Part shown: one piece after another, positions 21,885 to 32,187 of the stretch
Layout: each line of letters begins with the position of its first letter
Position numbering within the stretch: position 1 is the stretch's first letter
Origin: Sycon ciliatum
Lineage: Eukaryota > Porifera > Calcarea > Leucosolenida > Sycettidae
DNA length: 64,000 nt
Assembly (NCBI RefSeq): GCF_964019385.1
Contig: NC_088649.1
Coordinates: 6,443,560-6,507,559 of the forward strand
Direction: 5' to 3'
Program-made: the position numbers and the translations under genes
Notes under the pieces: model-generated
What the model was told of the DNA's origin: nothing
Seen by the model: the letters and a program-made list of their open reading frames with translations, nothing else
Databases searched by the model: none

Positions 21885-22316
21885 TGTGTTTACATGAAGC
21901 GTTTCAACCCGGGTTGAGTTCGACCCGGGTCAGATTTCAACCCGCCATGTGCACAAAGTGAATGGCGCGTTTACATGACGCATTGCGCTTGACCCGGGTT
22001 GAAATTTCGCCCCGGGTTGATTTCAACCCTCCCCCCAAGGGGAGGGTTGAAATCAACCCGGGTCAAGAAAATCGTACAAACGTACTTCTGTGCGTATCTC
22101 GCGCCAGGTTTGAACAGCACTGCAGATGCAAATTTTGCGCGAACGGATTCACGTGACCATACAGGACTGTAGAAGTGGACTTTTGGCGGCATATCAGTAT
22201 TTGACCCGGGTCAACTGTCTTCATGTAAACGCTCACCTCTTTTGTCTATCGTACAGACTTTCAACCCGGGCTGAACTCGACCCGGGTTGAAATTTCTCAT
22301 GTAAACACAGCCCAAG
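21885..22316. mobile_element. CCCGGGTTGAA-rich MITE, tandem copy 1
   Basis: Begins CTTGGGCTGTGTTTACATGA and ends with its reverse complement. The interior repeats the motif 'cccgggttgaa' in both orientations at least eight times, giving strong internal hairpins. Confidence 0.75.
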
Positions 22317-22766
22317 GCGGTGTTTATATGAGGCGTTTCAACCCGCCATGGGCATAAAATGCGCGTTTACATGACGCATTGCGCTTGACCCGGGTTGAAA
22401 TCAACCCGGGTCAAGAAAATCGTACAAACGTACTTCTGTGCGTATCTCGCGCCAGGTTTGAACGGCACTGCAGATGCAGACTTCGCGCGAACGGATTCAC
22501 GTGACCATACAGGACTAGACTGTAGATTCGTGTAGAAGTGGACTTTTGGCGGCATATCAGTATTTGACCCGGGTCAACTGTCTTCATGTACTTTTGAAGT
22601 ACTAGATGCTGCACCACTGCTTTGCATGTCATGATTGGAAGCTGTGGCCTTAGTAAAAAAAAAAAAAAAAAAAAAAAAACGCTCACCTCTTTTGTCTATC
22701 GTACAGACTTTCAACCCGGGCTGAACTCGACCCGGGTTGAAATTTCTCATGTAAACACAGCCCAAG
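22316..22766. mobile_element. CCCGGGTTGAA-rich MITE, tandem copy 2, interrupted
   Basis: Second copy immediately after the first, with internal deletions and a separate poly(A)-tailed insertion at 22589-22678. Confidence 0.75.
22589..22678 (+). mobile_element. Short poly(A)-tailed retro-insertion
   Basis: About 65 bp of unique sequence followed by about 25 A, placed inside a MITE whose tandem neighbour has no such insert (compare 'cttcatgtaaacgctcacc' near 22223). The oligo(A) end suggests LINE-mediated retroposition of an RNA 3' end. No AATAAA is visible in the insert, so the source is unknown. Confidence 0.65.
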
Positions 22767-22789
22767 ACCCAATGCAGAGCTAGCTGGAT

Positions 22790-22825
22790 CGGCGTTGCAC
22801 ACTCTGGGGGGTTATGTACTCTTGC
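22790..22825. mobile_element. Single terminal repeat of family P
   Basis: Matches the right end of the 24884-25204 element (…GGGTTATGTACTCTTG). Confidence 0.7.
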
Positions 22826-23104
22826 TAAAAGTTTAAAACCCAAGTCTAACTTGATTTTAGCAATTGACGAAATCATTTCCCCCGTCTCTCTCTCCTCCTC
22901 CTCCTCCTCATCATCAGGCCATACTTGTCTTTGCACATACTAATAGCAGTAGTACTGTTCTTTCAATCAAGTGAAGCAATCGATAGTCTTTGGGTCGTTT
23001 TAAAAATAATAACGATAATGAAAAGAAGCAGCCGAAACGCAATACACCATAATCAGCAAATAGCACAGTACGAACAATAAAACAAAAAGACAGTTCAGTT
23101 GTGT
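22826..23104. other. Intergenic, 3' flank of gene E
   Basis: No gene seen; short TCC repeat at 22890-22910. Confidence 0.5.
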
Positions 23105-23866
23105 TCACTCCTCCATATGCTTCTTGAAGAAATCAATGGACAGCCGGAAGGCAAGTGTCGCATCGCGAATCACCTCCTCCTTAGTAATGTCCTCGATGAT
23201 CTTGCACATGAAGCCGTGCACCATGTCGGGGAAGGCGTGGATCTGGCAGCCGTCGCGCACACTCTCAACGGACGATGCGTTCAGCGTTGCGATCACCTCA
23301 CCACCTTCCTGTGCCATTTTAGGGTCGTTACCAGTGGGCATCAACAGCTGGGGGCACGTCACGGCGCTCAACATATTCATCATGTTGCCACCATAGACCA
23401 TCTCCTCCATTTGCAGGCTTGGGTGATAAGACACGCCACAGGACACGGCACCGTCGGTCGCAGCCACTTTCTGACCCAACCAGCCGCCCCAGCAGACGCC
23501 AGCCCAGCCAATGGACTTGACACTGTGTTCCTCGCGAAGGTATGGGAGAATCTTGGAGTGAGCATCATCCAGCAGAGTCTCCACGGGAACGGTCTGAAGC
23601 CAAGGTACCATGTCGTCATCCACAGGTTTGCGCGGCGGCCATGCTGTGCCTCGGTAGAAGTCGGGCATGATCACCAGGAACCCTTCATTGGCCAGTTGGT
23701 CACAGAACGCTCTTGCTCTGGTGGTCGTGCGGCCCCAACCGAAAATGTCGTGGGCAAGAACCAGTGCTCTGGTGCCCTGGCCGACCAAGTATGCGTCCAA
23801 GTCCTTGACTTTGATCTCCTTGCCTACGGGCTCATAGTCAGCTTGAAGAGATGGGAGGCTCGACAT
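23105..23866 (-). CDS. Dienelactone hydrolase-family protein E (diverged type)
   Basis: 253 aa, one exon, starting MSSLPSLQADYEPVGKEIK. The triad is Cys125 (GVCWGG), Asp181 (TGNDP) and His217 (MVHGF). It lacks the leader residues and the roughly 20-residue C-terminal extension (…HTPQLVQV) of the array genes. Many positions differ (DIFGWGRTTTR, REEHSVKSIGW), so it is an old paralogue, perhaps with another substrate. Its N-terminus and upstream region match the four stubs in the array, which makes it the surviving relative of the gene type lost there. No clear TATA box is visible upstream. Confidence 0.92.
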   Translation of the reverse strand: MSSLPSLQADYEPVGKEIKVKDLDAYLVGQGTRALVLAHDIFGWGRTTTRARAFCDQLANEGFLVIMPDFYRGTAWPPRKPVDDDMVPWLQTVPVETLLDDAHSKILPYLREEHSVKSIGWAGVCWGGWLGQKVAATDGAVSCGVSYHPSLQMEEMVYGGNMMNMLSAVTCPQLLMPTGNDPKMAQEGGEVIATLNASSVESVRDGCQIHAFPDMVHGFMCKIIEDITKEEVIRDATLAFRLSIDFFKKHMEE

Positions 23867-24250
23867 GATGATGATGCTGGTGGCTATCTCAACTAAAATT
23901 CAGAACTGGCACGAACGCGGAAGGAAGGTTACGAAACAAGACCGTTCGAGAGAGAAACCTTCTTTCGGACTACAGTGAGGCAAAATGAAAGAACACGGCC
24001 GTACTCATCAGCGACAGCCAGGCAGGAAAGCGAGCGAAAACCAAAATTAAAAGCAGCGGCACCTACGCATCACGTACACGTATAACTGCAGTATGGCGCG
24101 AAAAAAAAGTATGGCGCGAAAAAAAGTATGGCGCGATTGGCAATCCAGTGCAGGTAGCAAATACATGTACATGTAGCTGCAATGCGGGTGCAGTTCGGAA
24201 CAGCACACTGTGTACATACTGAGTATCTACCAGATGAGGTAGCTCCGACA

Positions 24251-24282
24251 TGAGGCGAATAAGCCCGGGCTTATTCGCCTCA
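24251..24282. repeat. Perfect 32-bp palindrome
   Basis: TGAGGCGAATAAGCCC is followed at once by its exact reverse complement. It resembles the fused-end mini-elements elsewhere, but I find no target duplication. Confidence 0.7.
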
Positions 24283-24666
24283 CACTTATTTTTCAACCGT
24301 TTACATGACTAGTTGTACGGGGCTCAGTTCAGGTTTTTTTTTGCTCAGTTCAGGTGAGTGCCGGGCCTGCTAGTTCTGCGCGCATTCCATTTTCAAATCG
24401 CACATCAATGGAAAAAAATGTTCGATTATTGATTACCGGTATGATGAGATTTGGATCAAGAAGTGCTGGCTAGGCTCACGCTTCTACGCTCGTACTGCTT
24501 TCCGATTGTCACTTATTTTTCGAGAAGGTGAAGGATCGCCTACACCTTCCACTGAACAAAACAAAAAAACAGAAGAAAAAATGCCAAGAAAGAAACAAAG
24601 GAGACGCACTCGCCACGGCGACATCCGATCTGGTTCACGAGGCAAACTCGAAAATACGGAAAAAAA

Positions 24667-24786
24667 TGACTGTCTTCACAGCCTTTTTTGCTCTCTCGAC
24701 TGTTTTCACAGCCTTTTTTGCTCTCTCGACTGTCTTCACAGCCATTTTTGCTCTCTCGACTGTTTTCACAACCATTTTTGCTCGTT
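24667..24786. repeat. 30-bp tandem repeat, 4 copies
   Basis: Unit 'actgtcttcacagcc' + 'ttttttgctctctcg' with small variations. An inverted, shorter version occurs at 31934-32016. Confidence 0.85.
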
Positions 24787-24883
24787 TTTCTTCCGGTGCT
24801 GTTGAGGTTTAAAAAAATCTGAATTGCAATTAGCAAAAAAATACGGAAAAACTCGCTCATAAGCCCTGGGGATTGCATAAGCT

Positions 24884-25204
24884 CAAGAGTACATAACCCC
24901 CCAAGAGTGTGCAACTCCCACATACCCTGCTGTCCCGACAGAATTTCAAGTTGACGTCATTATTTATGACGCAATGCTCCTTGCACCAGTGATTTACAAC
25001 ATGTGTACGGGTGTCAACGCATCACACGTTTTTCTTTGTAATAATTTGTACAGGATCGATCGGCTTCGGTCAACCACAGGTTCCGGATTCGTCTGATAAT
25101 CCGTGTACAGTGCGCATTGCATCATCAAAATGACGTCAACTTGAAATTCTGTCGGGACAGCACCCATAGTGGAGTTGCACACTCTGGGGGGTTATGTACT
25201 CTTG
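24884..25204. mobile_element. Family-P MITE, complete copy, 321 bp
   Basis: Inverted ends of about 34 bp begin CAAGAGTACATAACCCCCC. Flanked by the 7-bp repeat ATAAGCT on both sides (24877-24883, 25205-25211). Non-coding. Confidence 0.88.
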
Positions 25205-25496
25205 ATAAGCTCGGTAGGCCTAGTTCAGCTCGGGGCGAGCTGAATAAGCCCGGCTCACCATGAACGCGCGCTCTAAAAATAACAAAGTAACGGCCAATGC
25301 ACTGCATGCACCACATGCACACAGAGAGCTACAACAACGTACATTCACCGGTACGCGGTCTGTGGCACTCTGTGCATGAGCAGACGCGCGTGCGCGCGCA
25401 AATTTTCCATGGACCCAGGGCGTTTCGGTTTCATTTACCCGCCCCCTCACTCGCCTTGGGAAGGCCTCTCTATAACCAAGAGTAGATAAACTGTTT
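25205..25496. other. Intergenic, no gene seen
   Basis: Nothing recognisable. Confidence 0.5.
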
Positions 25497-26663
25497 ATTT
25501 AGAAAAGCGATCCTGTCAGCTTTTCTATTATTGTGTTCACATGGCGCTACCTAACGACACCGCTATTCAGACACGTTGTCTACGTAGCTACGTAAGTTTC
25601 TACGTAAGATGCTCGGTACCTGGTCCTGGACCAGGGAGCTACTCCATGGCTCCTACATGTACCATCGCGCGGCCGGCTGGCCGCTTGCCTGTGCATTGCA
25701 GACTTTTTGTTGTTGCCTTTTCGGATGTGCATGCACGAGGAACTTCCTTCTTTGGAACTGCTTCTTACATGAGCTGTTTCGGATATTTCGTCTCCTGGCC
25801 TGGCTTATTTCGTTTCGGCGCTGCTGAGACCTCCTTTCGCGGAATATTACTCAATGACAGGTGAGTTGACCAGTTCCCTTTGATTCATTTGCTTGTGTTG
25901 ACTTTTTCATTTACGAAAAGTGTGCTGATTTTGGGCGGAATGCAATAAATAATGGAAAAGCTGACAGGATCTCCTTTCTAAATTTAGCTTTTCCGCTGCC
26001 GAGGCCTCCTTTTACGGAATACTCAATGACAGGTGATCTCTGAGTTGACCAGTTTCCTTCGATTCATTTGCTTATGCTCACCCTTTCATTTACGGAAACG
26101 TGTGCTGATTTTATTCGGATTTAGATCCATTTTATCTCTTTGCACTTGTTAATTGCCTACAGTGTGCGAAGAACGCGAGTTCACCTTCTTGACGGTAAGG
26201 CTTATGTTAGATGTGTTGTCGAAAGACTCATATTCATTGCACATTAGTACGTTACAAGTAAGGCACTGGTCAGTGGCATACTATCGTTGGCAGTTCCCAA
26301 TCTGGAGGGAAAGGTTCAAGGACTCATTGACCGAGTTTGCCAAATAAATTCGCATATCAGGGAAAATCTCCATTGTGGAGAGGATCAGTAACTTGTTTGC
26401 TTCATACGAAACAAGCCAATGGGTGCAGTCTCGTCTCATGAAAATCTCCTACTTGTATGTTTGGATTTGTTTACTCGAGTCTGGGCTGTTTGATTTGTGA
26501 GTACCGCCGAGATTGCACTGCCCCAAATCAAGTTTCGTGCCGCCAAAGCAAGAATTACGATCTGCAATCTGTTTGTAGTACCTGTAAGAATGTGGAGTAC
26601 ATGTATCGTACTTTCTCTGTTGCTGTTTCAGTTGCCGTCATGTTGCTAAAGAAAGGTTCAGTA

Positions 26664-26929
26664 GAGAGGTTCTGCAAAACGAAAATTCGAACGAAGTTTC
26701 GCGACAGTCCTTGCGAAAGTGTGTGCGAATTTTTGCACGAACTTTGCGTTCTGCACATTTTCGTAGTTTGCGCGGGCCAAGTGCACGTACGCCATGACCC
26801 GATCTCACGAAATTTCCTACGACAGTTCATTTCGCGTTCCCTGCAAGTTTCGCGTCCAAAGGTGCGAAGTTTCGCACTTCATGATGTAGAGCGAAAGTTT
26901 GTACGCATTTTCGTTTTGCAGAATCTCTC
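26664..26929. mobile_element. TA-flanked foldback MITE, 266 bp
   Basis: Inverted ends GAGAGGTTCTGCAAAACGAA… and …TTCGTTTTGCAGAATCTCTC. The interior is rich in 'gcgaaa/tttcgc' motifs. The matching copy in block 2 is 45238-45508. Confidence 0.7.
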
Positions 26930-27810
26930 TAGTGACTCAATTGTTTCATACGAGACGAGTCAATGAGTCGGTGTGGCTTAGAATCTTTTGCTGTAGAAGA
27001 AATCTATTCGTATGTCTATTGGAGATATAATTGTATTCTCTGGTTATAAAATAGGTTAAGCTCACAGAATAAATACCATCGGTCCCTTGGTGTTCGTCCT
27101 AAAGAGGTTCGACTGGATATCATTCATACTCACCAAAAGATGTGTAAGATTATTATTGTGGAGTGCCTTGTTTATCTCTCAGTACCTCCAACCATAGCCT
27201 TGCCCCTTTTCTCCTCAGGATCAGTGTAGTTGTTGGAACGAGGTTTTGGACTCAGCAATGTATTCGTTTACATTTTAATACATGTTTATTGTTCCTCCTT
27301 TGCTGTGTTGTTTTAGAAAATCGTGGACTAACAGTTTGAAGTCATTGAACTACTTCCAAAAGTTGTATCGGCATCAACAGGATTACCATTTCAGTGCAAT
27401 ATGATGCAGGATGACCTTATCACGATAACCCATGATTATAAACCATTATGAACACAGAATCAACAAAAACATCTACGACACGCACCTGGCTACATTTCTC
27501 AAATAAATCTGATCGAGGGTGGGGAAATCTGGAATATCTGAAAGGCAAGACAATTTTATGACAGTCATGAAATTCTGCAACAGCAAATTGCAACATGCAC
27601 AGAATGACCTCCGTATAAAAAAAGTATCACCACCACCAGACCACGACTCACATGTTTCCCCGCCAAAGAACATGCATTATGCTACTGCCATTTTCTGCAA
27701 GAAAAGGCTTGCACATCATGCGTATAATGCGGTATTGATGTGAAGGCCATCATTTCCATATTGATATAAGGCATTCCATTAATTGGTGACAGAAAAAAAG
27801 AAAGAAATTA

Positions 27811-28215
27811 TAGCAATAAAAACTGCTTTATGGCAGTTTTCTAAAAAAGTTATTGTGTTCTAGTCCATGGACCCCGTCTAAAAAGTAAGAAATTACCGAA
27901 ATGTGATAGCCGAAAATTAAAATTTCACACAAAACCTCACAATAATCACACACAGAATGAAAAGCTACATGTACCGTAGAAGACCTTTTCTCCTCGTGAT
28001 CCTCTTTCCTATGCATGCATGTTGCCAATTGTTGGTGCAGTACAAGTTTAGTGTTGAAAGCAGCATTTCAAGTGTTGTGATTATTATGAGGTTTTGTGTG
28101 AAATTTTAATTTTCGGCTATCACATTTCGTTAATTTCTTACTTTTTAGACGGGGTCCATGGACTAGAACACAATAACTTTTTTAGAAAACTGCCATAAAG
28201 CAGTTTTTATTGCTA
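27811..28215. mobile_element. TA-flanked foldback element, arms about 150 bp
   Basis: The arms (27811-27960 and about 28070-28215) are near-perfect reverse complements starting TAGCAATAAAAACTGC. The matching copy in block 2 is 46667-47068. Confidence 0.82.
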
Positions 28216-28217
28216 TA

Positions 28218-28446
28218 CTGTAAAAGCAGAAATTTTCGGTGGTGTTTTATTTTCGGTAACTTCGGTGCCGACAATTTTTACCGAAAATAAAACGCACCGA
28301 AATTGTCGGTACAACCGATACTGTATACCTGTAGTACTAGTACACTTACCTGGAAAACGGGTTTTACCGAAAATTTCCCGCTACCGAACCGCCGATTTTG
28401 GCGAATACCGAAAATATTACACCACCGAAAATTTCTGCTTTTACAG
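28218..28446. mobile_element. TA-flanked MITE, 229 bp (CTGTAAAAGCAG ends)
   Basis: Terminal repeats of 28 bp start CTGTAAAAGCAGAAATTTTC, with TA on both sides. It uses the terminal TA of the preceding foldback element as target. Block copy 2 lacks it. Confidence 0.85.
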
Positions 28447-28466
28447 TAATCTACTTTTGCTATAAC

Positions 28467-28815
28467 CAAGAGTACATAACCCCCCAGAGCAGGGAGTCGT
28501 AAAATTTGGGAGTCGTAAAATACCTGGTATTTTACGACTCCCTGCCCCAGAGTGTGCAACTCCACTATGGGTGCTAGACCTGTCCCGACAGAATTTCAAG
28601 TTGACGTCATTTCGATGATGCAATGCGCACTGTACACGGATTATCAGACGAATCCGGGACCTGTGGACTGTGGTTGACCGAAGCCGATCCATCCTGTACA
28701 AAATATCGCAAAGAAAAACGTGTGATGCGTTGACACCCGTATACGAGTACATGTTGTAAATCACTGGTGCAAGGAGCAATGCGTCATAAAAAATGACGTC
28801 AACTTGAAATCCAAT
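28467..28815. mobile_element. Family-P MITE, right-truncated, with a nested family-H mini-element
   Basis: Left end CAAGAGTACATAACCCCCC is present; the right terminal repeat is missing. The left terminal repeat is interrupted by the 55-bp insert described next. Confidence 0.78.
28490..28544. mobile_element. Family-H minimal element, 55 bp
   Basis: Consists of a left terminal repeat (CAGGGAGTCGTAAAAT, partly duplicated) joined to a right one (ATTTTACGACTCCCTG). Flanked by a perfect 8-bp duplication CCCCAGAG (28482-28489, 28545-28552) of the host MITE. Confidence 0.85.
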
Positions 28816-28861
28816 GCAGTGGACAGATTAATTTTCACCCACTACTAGCACATATTTGAAG

Positions 28862-28906
28862 CAAGAGTACATAACCCCCGCGGCCCGGGGGGGTTATGCA
28901 CACTTG
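28862..28906. mobile_element. Family-P minimal element, 45 bp
   Basis: Left and right terminal repeats fused through a G/C-rich centre; flanks TTTGAAG / CTTGAAG match at 6 of 7 positions. Confidence 0.75.
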
Positions 28907-29007
28907 CTTGAAGTGATATCTATCAACTTCAGAACATTGATGACCGAATATCCCAGTTTGTGATGCCATTTTACAAATTTGTTAAAAAATGACACACCAA
29001 TTATTTG

Positions 29008-29630
29008 AATTTATAAGAAAGAAAAAGGACCAAAGAGCTAAAAATTACGCTACAATGTCCACTAACACCACCAATTATTACTAAACAATCAGCTCATGCG
29101 ATAACATTGGAGCGCGCATCCAAGATGTGCTACAGCTGTTAGCCAGTTAGTTGTAGCAAGAGTACATAACCCCCCCAGAGTGTGCAACTCCACTATGGGT
29201 GCTGTCCCGACAGAATATCAAGTTGACGTCATTTTGATGATGCAATGCGCACTGTACACGGATTATCAGACGAATCCGGAACCTGTGGTTGACCGAAGCC
29301 GATCGATCCTGTACAAATTATTGCAAAGAAAAACGTGTGATGCGTTGACACCCGTACACATGTTGTAAATCACTGCTGCAAGGAGCATTGCGTCATAAAT
29401 AATGACGTCAACTTGAAATTCTGTCGGGACAACAGGGTACATGGGAGTTGCACACTCTGGGGGGTTATGTACTCTTGGTTGTAGAATATCAGTATCGTCG
29501 GTCAGTGTCGTGCAATGTTATCGCATGAGCTGATTGTTTAGTAACAGGTGGTGTTAGTGGACATTGTAGCGTAACTTTTAGCTCTTTCGTCCTTTTTCTT
29601 TCTTTTAAATTCATCCTTGGCCCTCCAGCC
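29008..29630. mobile_element. Family-X element, copy X6, split by a family-P MITE
   Basis: Left end from 'aagaaaaaggaccaaag' and right end to '…cgtcctttttctttc'. The middle is occupied by the family-P insertion at 29157-29477. Confidence 0.7.
29157..29477. mobile_element. Family-P MITE, complete copy, 321 bp
   Basis: Same length as 24884-25204. Flanked by GTTGTAG on both sides (29150-29156, 29478-29484), a second independent 7-bp duplication for this family. Confidence 0.88.
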
Positions 29631-29769
29631 GAGTCCATTCCTGCACACTTGATGAGCCGTCCTTATCTATACGGCGAAACGATCGTCGTGTGGAACTGCT
29701 GCTTGTTACCGCTACTTATTGTCCATCGAAATTGTCATGGTCGAAGTATAGTGCTGTTTTACTGAGGCG

Positions 29770-30190
29770 TTCGGTTTTGCAAGATTCTTGTTCGCATGGC
29801 TTCCCTTTTTATTGATCTTCGCATCTTTTGAACCACACAAGTTGTGTGGGGTGTTGCTTTGCGTTCTGGAATCGTGGTTTAGCCGTATTGTCCAATGGTC
29901 TTGCCAGTATCGTCATCGACATGCATGAACATTAGCCAACGTCCTTCACAGCTGAGACTTTCAGCTCGTGCTTATCTTGGTTGCGCTCACCTTCCCCTCC
30001 TTATGTTATTTCTATAACTTAGAACCTTCCAATTAGTTGTAGACCGTCAGTATCGTCGGACAGTGTCGTGCAATGTTATCGCATGAGCTGATTGTTTAGT
30101 AACTGGTGGTGTTAGTGGACATTGTAGCGTAACCTTTAGCGCTTTAGTCCTTTTTCTTTCTTATAAATTAATCCTTGGCTCTCCATATAG
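29770..30190. mobile_element. Family-X right half, copy X7
   Basis: Interior and right terminal repeat. The part at 29780-29930 resembles the interior of family Y at 32826-32970 (a 'gcttccctttctt…' motif and a short gene-like palindrome), suggesting a shared, larger parent. Confidence 0.55.
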
Positions 30191-30406
30191 GCCATCCGAG
30201 TCCAATTATTTGAATCCTGAAAGTAGGGCATGATTCAAGACACTTTCCAAAGTGGGATCATTCCCATTTTTTGACACAACGGGTATGAAGGATTACACGT
30301 CCACTTGCAACAATTCTTTTGGACGTAGCTTGCCTAAAAGTGGGTGAAAAAACCTCATTCTGCAACCATGTTAAAAAAAAGCCAAATCACCTCGTACAGC
30401 TGTACT

Positions 30407-30444
30407 CAGGCCAGTCGTCAAATCCCTATTTGACGACTCTCTGG
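30407..30444. mobile_element. Family-H-like minimal palindrome
   Basis: AGTCGTCAAAT, four bases, ATTTGACGACT, with CAGG-like and CTGG edges. Flanks share TGTACTC. Confidence 0.55.
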
Positions 30445-30664
30445 TTGTACTCGTAGTACAATACGGCCTGGTCAATATCGGGACAATTAATATTTTGCTC
30501 CAAAAATTCGTCAGACTACAGAGTCATCAGTCATGCATGGTCACGTGAATACTTTCGCGCAAAATTTGCATGTGCAGTGCAGTGCGGACTATACTTCTTT
30601 TTATTTTTTTATTTTACTACACACTGAAACCGGATTGACCAAAAAGAAACAAAGAAAAATGATG

Positions 30665-31830
30665 GCACCTATGTACAGGGGATGGCCCACGCCTGGTATA
30701 AAGTAAACGTAAAAGGGAAAAAAAAGAAAAAGAAGAAGGAAAAGAAAAGAAAAGATAAGAAAGAAAGAGAGGTAAGCAGCTCCATGTCCATCAACCGTAC
30801 TTGTGTCATCCGCTTACAATGAACACTCAGCAGCCGCCAGAACAGCCGAGTGAACAGGAAGTGGCACTGAAAAGCGCCGGTAGCCGCGCAGACTAGCAAC
30901 CATGGCTCTCACTAGGCTGAAGGACAGTTTGGTCCGGACGAAAGCCATAGTAACGGAAAAAGGCTCGTTGCGCTTGTCGCTCAGTTTGCTGGCAATCCTG
31001 GCAAACAGCGCAGATGAGGCCTTTCCCTGTCCACCAGTGGTGGAGAAGACAATGGGCACAAAGGAGGAGTGCTCTACCTCCAGAACTCGCCGCTCGTATT
31101 TCCTCCGCTTCTCCTGCTCATGCTTTCTGTAGACAGACGGGAGTGTAAGGTTTCGATTTGAGGGGACAAAAGGGTTGAACACCCGAACATCAAACATTGT
31201 CCTCTCAAACCTACTCCCATACAACCCCCGTGCTGCCACGTCCAGCCTAGCATGGTCTTCGATGTTGGTCGACCGAAGAGGGAACATTTCACCGGACAGG
31301 GGCTCCAGTGCAGGCTCCACACAAACATCGTGGGCTACTTCCCGCAGCAAATTGGCGGTGAGGTCGCGAATCTCATTGTGCCGCATTCCAGGGAAACCAC
31401 CAACCGAACACTACAGTGCATGCGTCGTGTCAAACTGCTTGCCGCAGACGCAATGGGTTGGCAGTCGGGGAGGGGTCCAGCCGTATCGTAGGCACAAGGC
31501 ATCGCGAAATCCCGACTTTGGCATTGTGAATTGAAAGCGGCGAGATGGCCGACACGTGAGCCAACTTGAGGCGCCCTTCTCCGCAGCCAGATCCAAGATC
31601 CTTTGGTCGTCCAGGCTGAGCTGGTCCCTGAAGGAGGACAGGGCCACAGCTTGATCATGGCGTGCGGTCACACGTACATCCAACTTGGCGGCTTTGATGG
31701 CAGCAAACACGTCTTCAGTGGATTCCTCCTGCTTCAGTAGCCTCTGCACTAGTGGTTTGGCGATGGAGACAGAGGCGGAGTACTGGCTGGATAAACCGGT
31801 GGGGATGATGAGTCCCAAGAGTGCGGACTA
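30665..31830 (-). mobile_element. Retroelement C-terminal region fragment (ii), best preserved
   Basis: Two minus-strand frames. At 31411-31818 is a stretch ending in the zinc-type CVCGKQFDTTHAL. At 30814-31386 follow RHNEIRDLTANLL, DHARLDVAARGLY, FERTMFDVRVFNPFV, then YERRVLEVEHSSFVPIVF and STTGGQGK. A frameshift near 31400 separates them. The 3' untranslated part runs to about 30665 and contains 'gggatggcccacgcctgg', also found twice at 38575-38690. No reverse transcriptase is present upstream. Possible PD-(D/E)XK-like nuclease (D…DVRVF); function inferred. Confidence 0.65.
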
Positions 31831-31933
31831 TACTTACTGCGGACTGCGGAGATTTTTTTACGACGTAAGGGCAAGCCTCTTGTACGGGCAAAATATACGA
31901 GTGCAACCTCAACAGCACCGAAAGAAAAACGAG

Positions 31934-32016
31934 CAAAAATGGCTGTAACAGTCGAGAGAGCAAAACTGGCTGTGAGGACAGTCGAGAGAGCAAAAATGGC
32001 TGTGAAAACAGTCTAG
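31934..32016. repeat. 30-bp tandem repeat, inverted partner of 24667-24786
   Basis: Unit 'cgagagagcaaaaatggctg' + 'tgaaaacagt', about 2.7 copies. Confidence 0.8.
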
Positions 32017-32149
32017 TATGGAGCCTCGCGAGGGAGCTTTAACCCGATGCTGCTCATGGCAACTGCAAATCGGACTGCGGGGGGTTGACATCAACACGGG
32101 GGTTAAAAAAATTGGACGTCCACAGAGAATTTCAAAGTACAGTGAGTAT

Positions 32150-32187
32150 CAGGGAGTCGTAAAATACCGGTATTTTACGACTCCCTG
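32150..32187. mobile_element. Family-H minimal element, 38 bp, perfect palindrome
   Basis: CAGGGAGTCGTAAAATACC joined directly to its exact reverse complement. Flanked by a perfect 8-bp duplication GTGAGTAT (32142-32149, 32188-32195), the size typical of hAT transposons. Confidence 0.88.

Larger units (their letters stand above)
25497..28216 (+). repeat. 2.7-kb duplicated non-coding block, copy 1
   Basis: Repeated in direct orientation at 44068-47070. The left edge is a MITE-like unit (25497-25987) with 38-bp inverted ends starting TTTAGAAAAGCGATCC; the right edge is the foldback element 27811-28215. Between them lie a tandem duplication of about 150 bp (around 25820-26090) and a nested TA-flanked foldback. 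No ORF has convincing coding character. Confidence 0.85.

Noticed and set aside
24667-24786. CRISPR-like array
   Set aside because: Repeats are contiguous without spacers, in a eukaryotic context.
25541-25864. Open frame ending at a GTGAGT donor-like site
   Set aside because: It lies within a MITE-like unit and its paralogue at 44112-44437 does not keep the frame.
26457-26966. Cys-rich open frame of 169 codons, with a relative at 45031-45426
   Set aside because: It crosses the boundary of a nested foldback MITE, and the paralogue is broken by small changes; coding use is not convincing.
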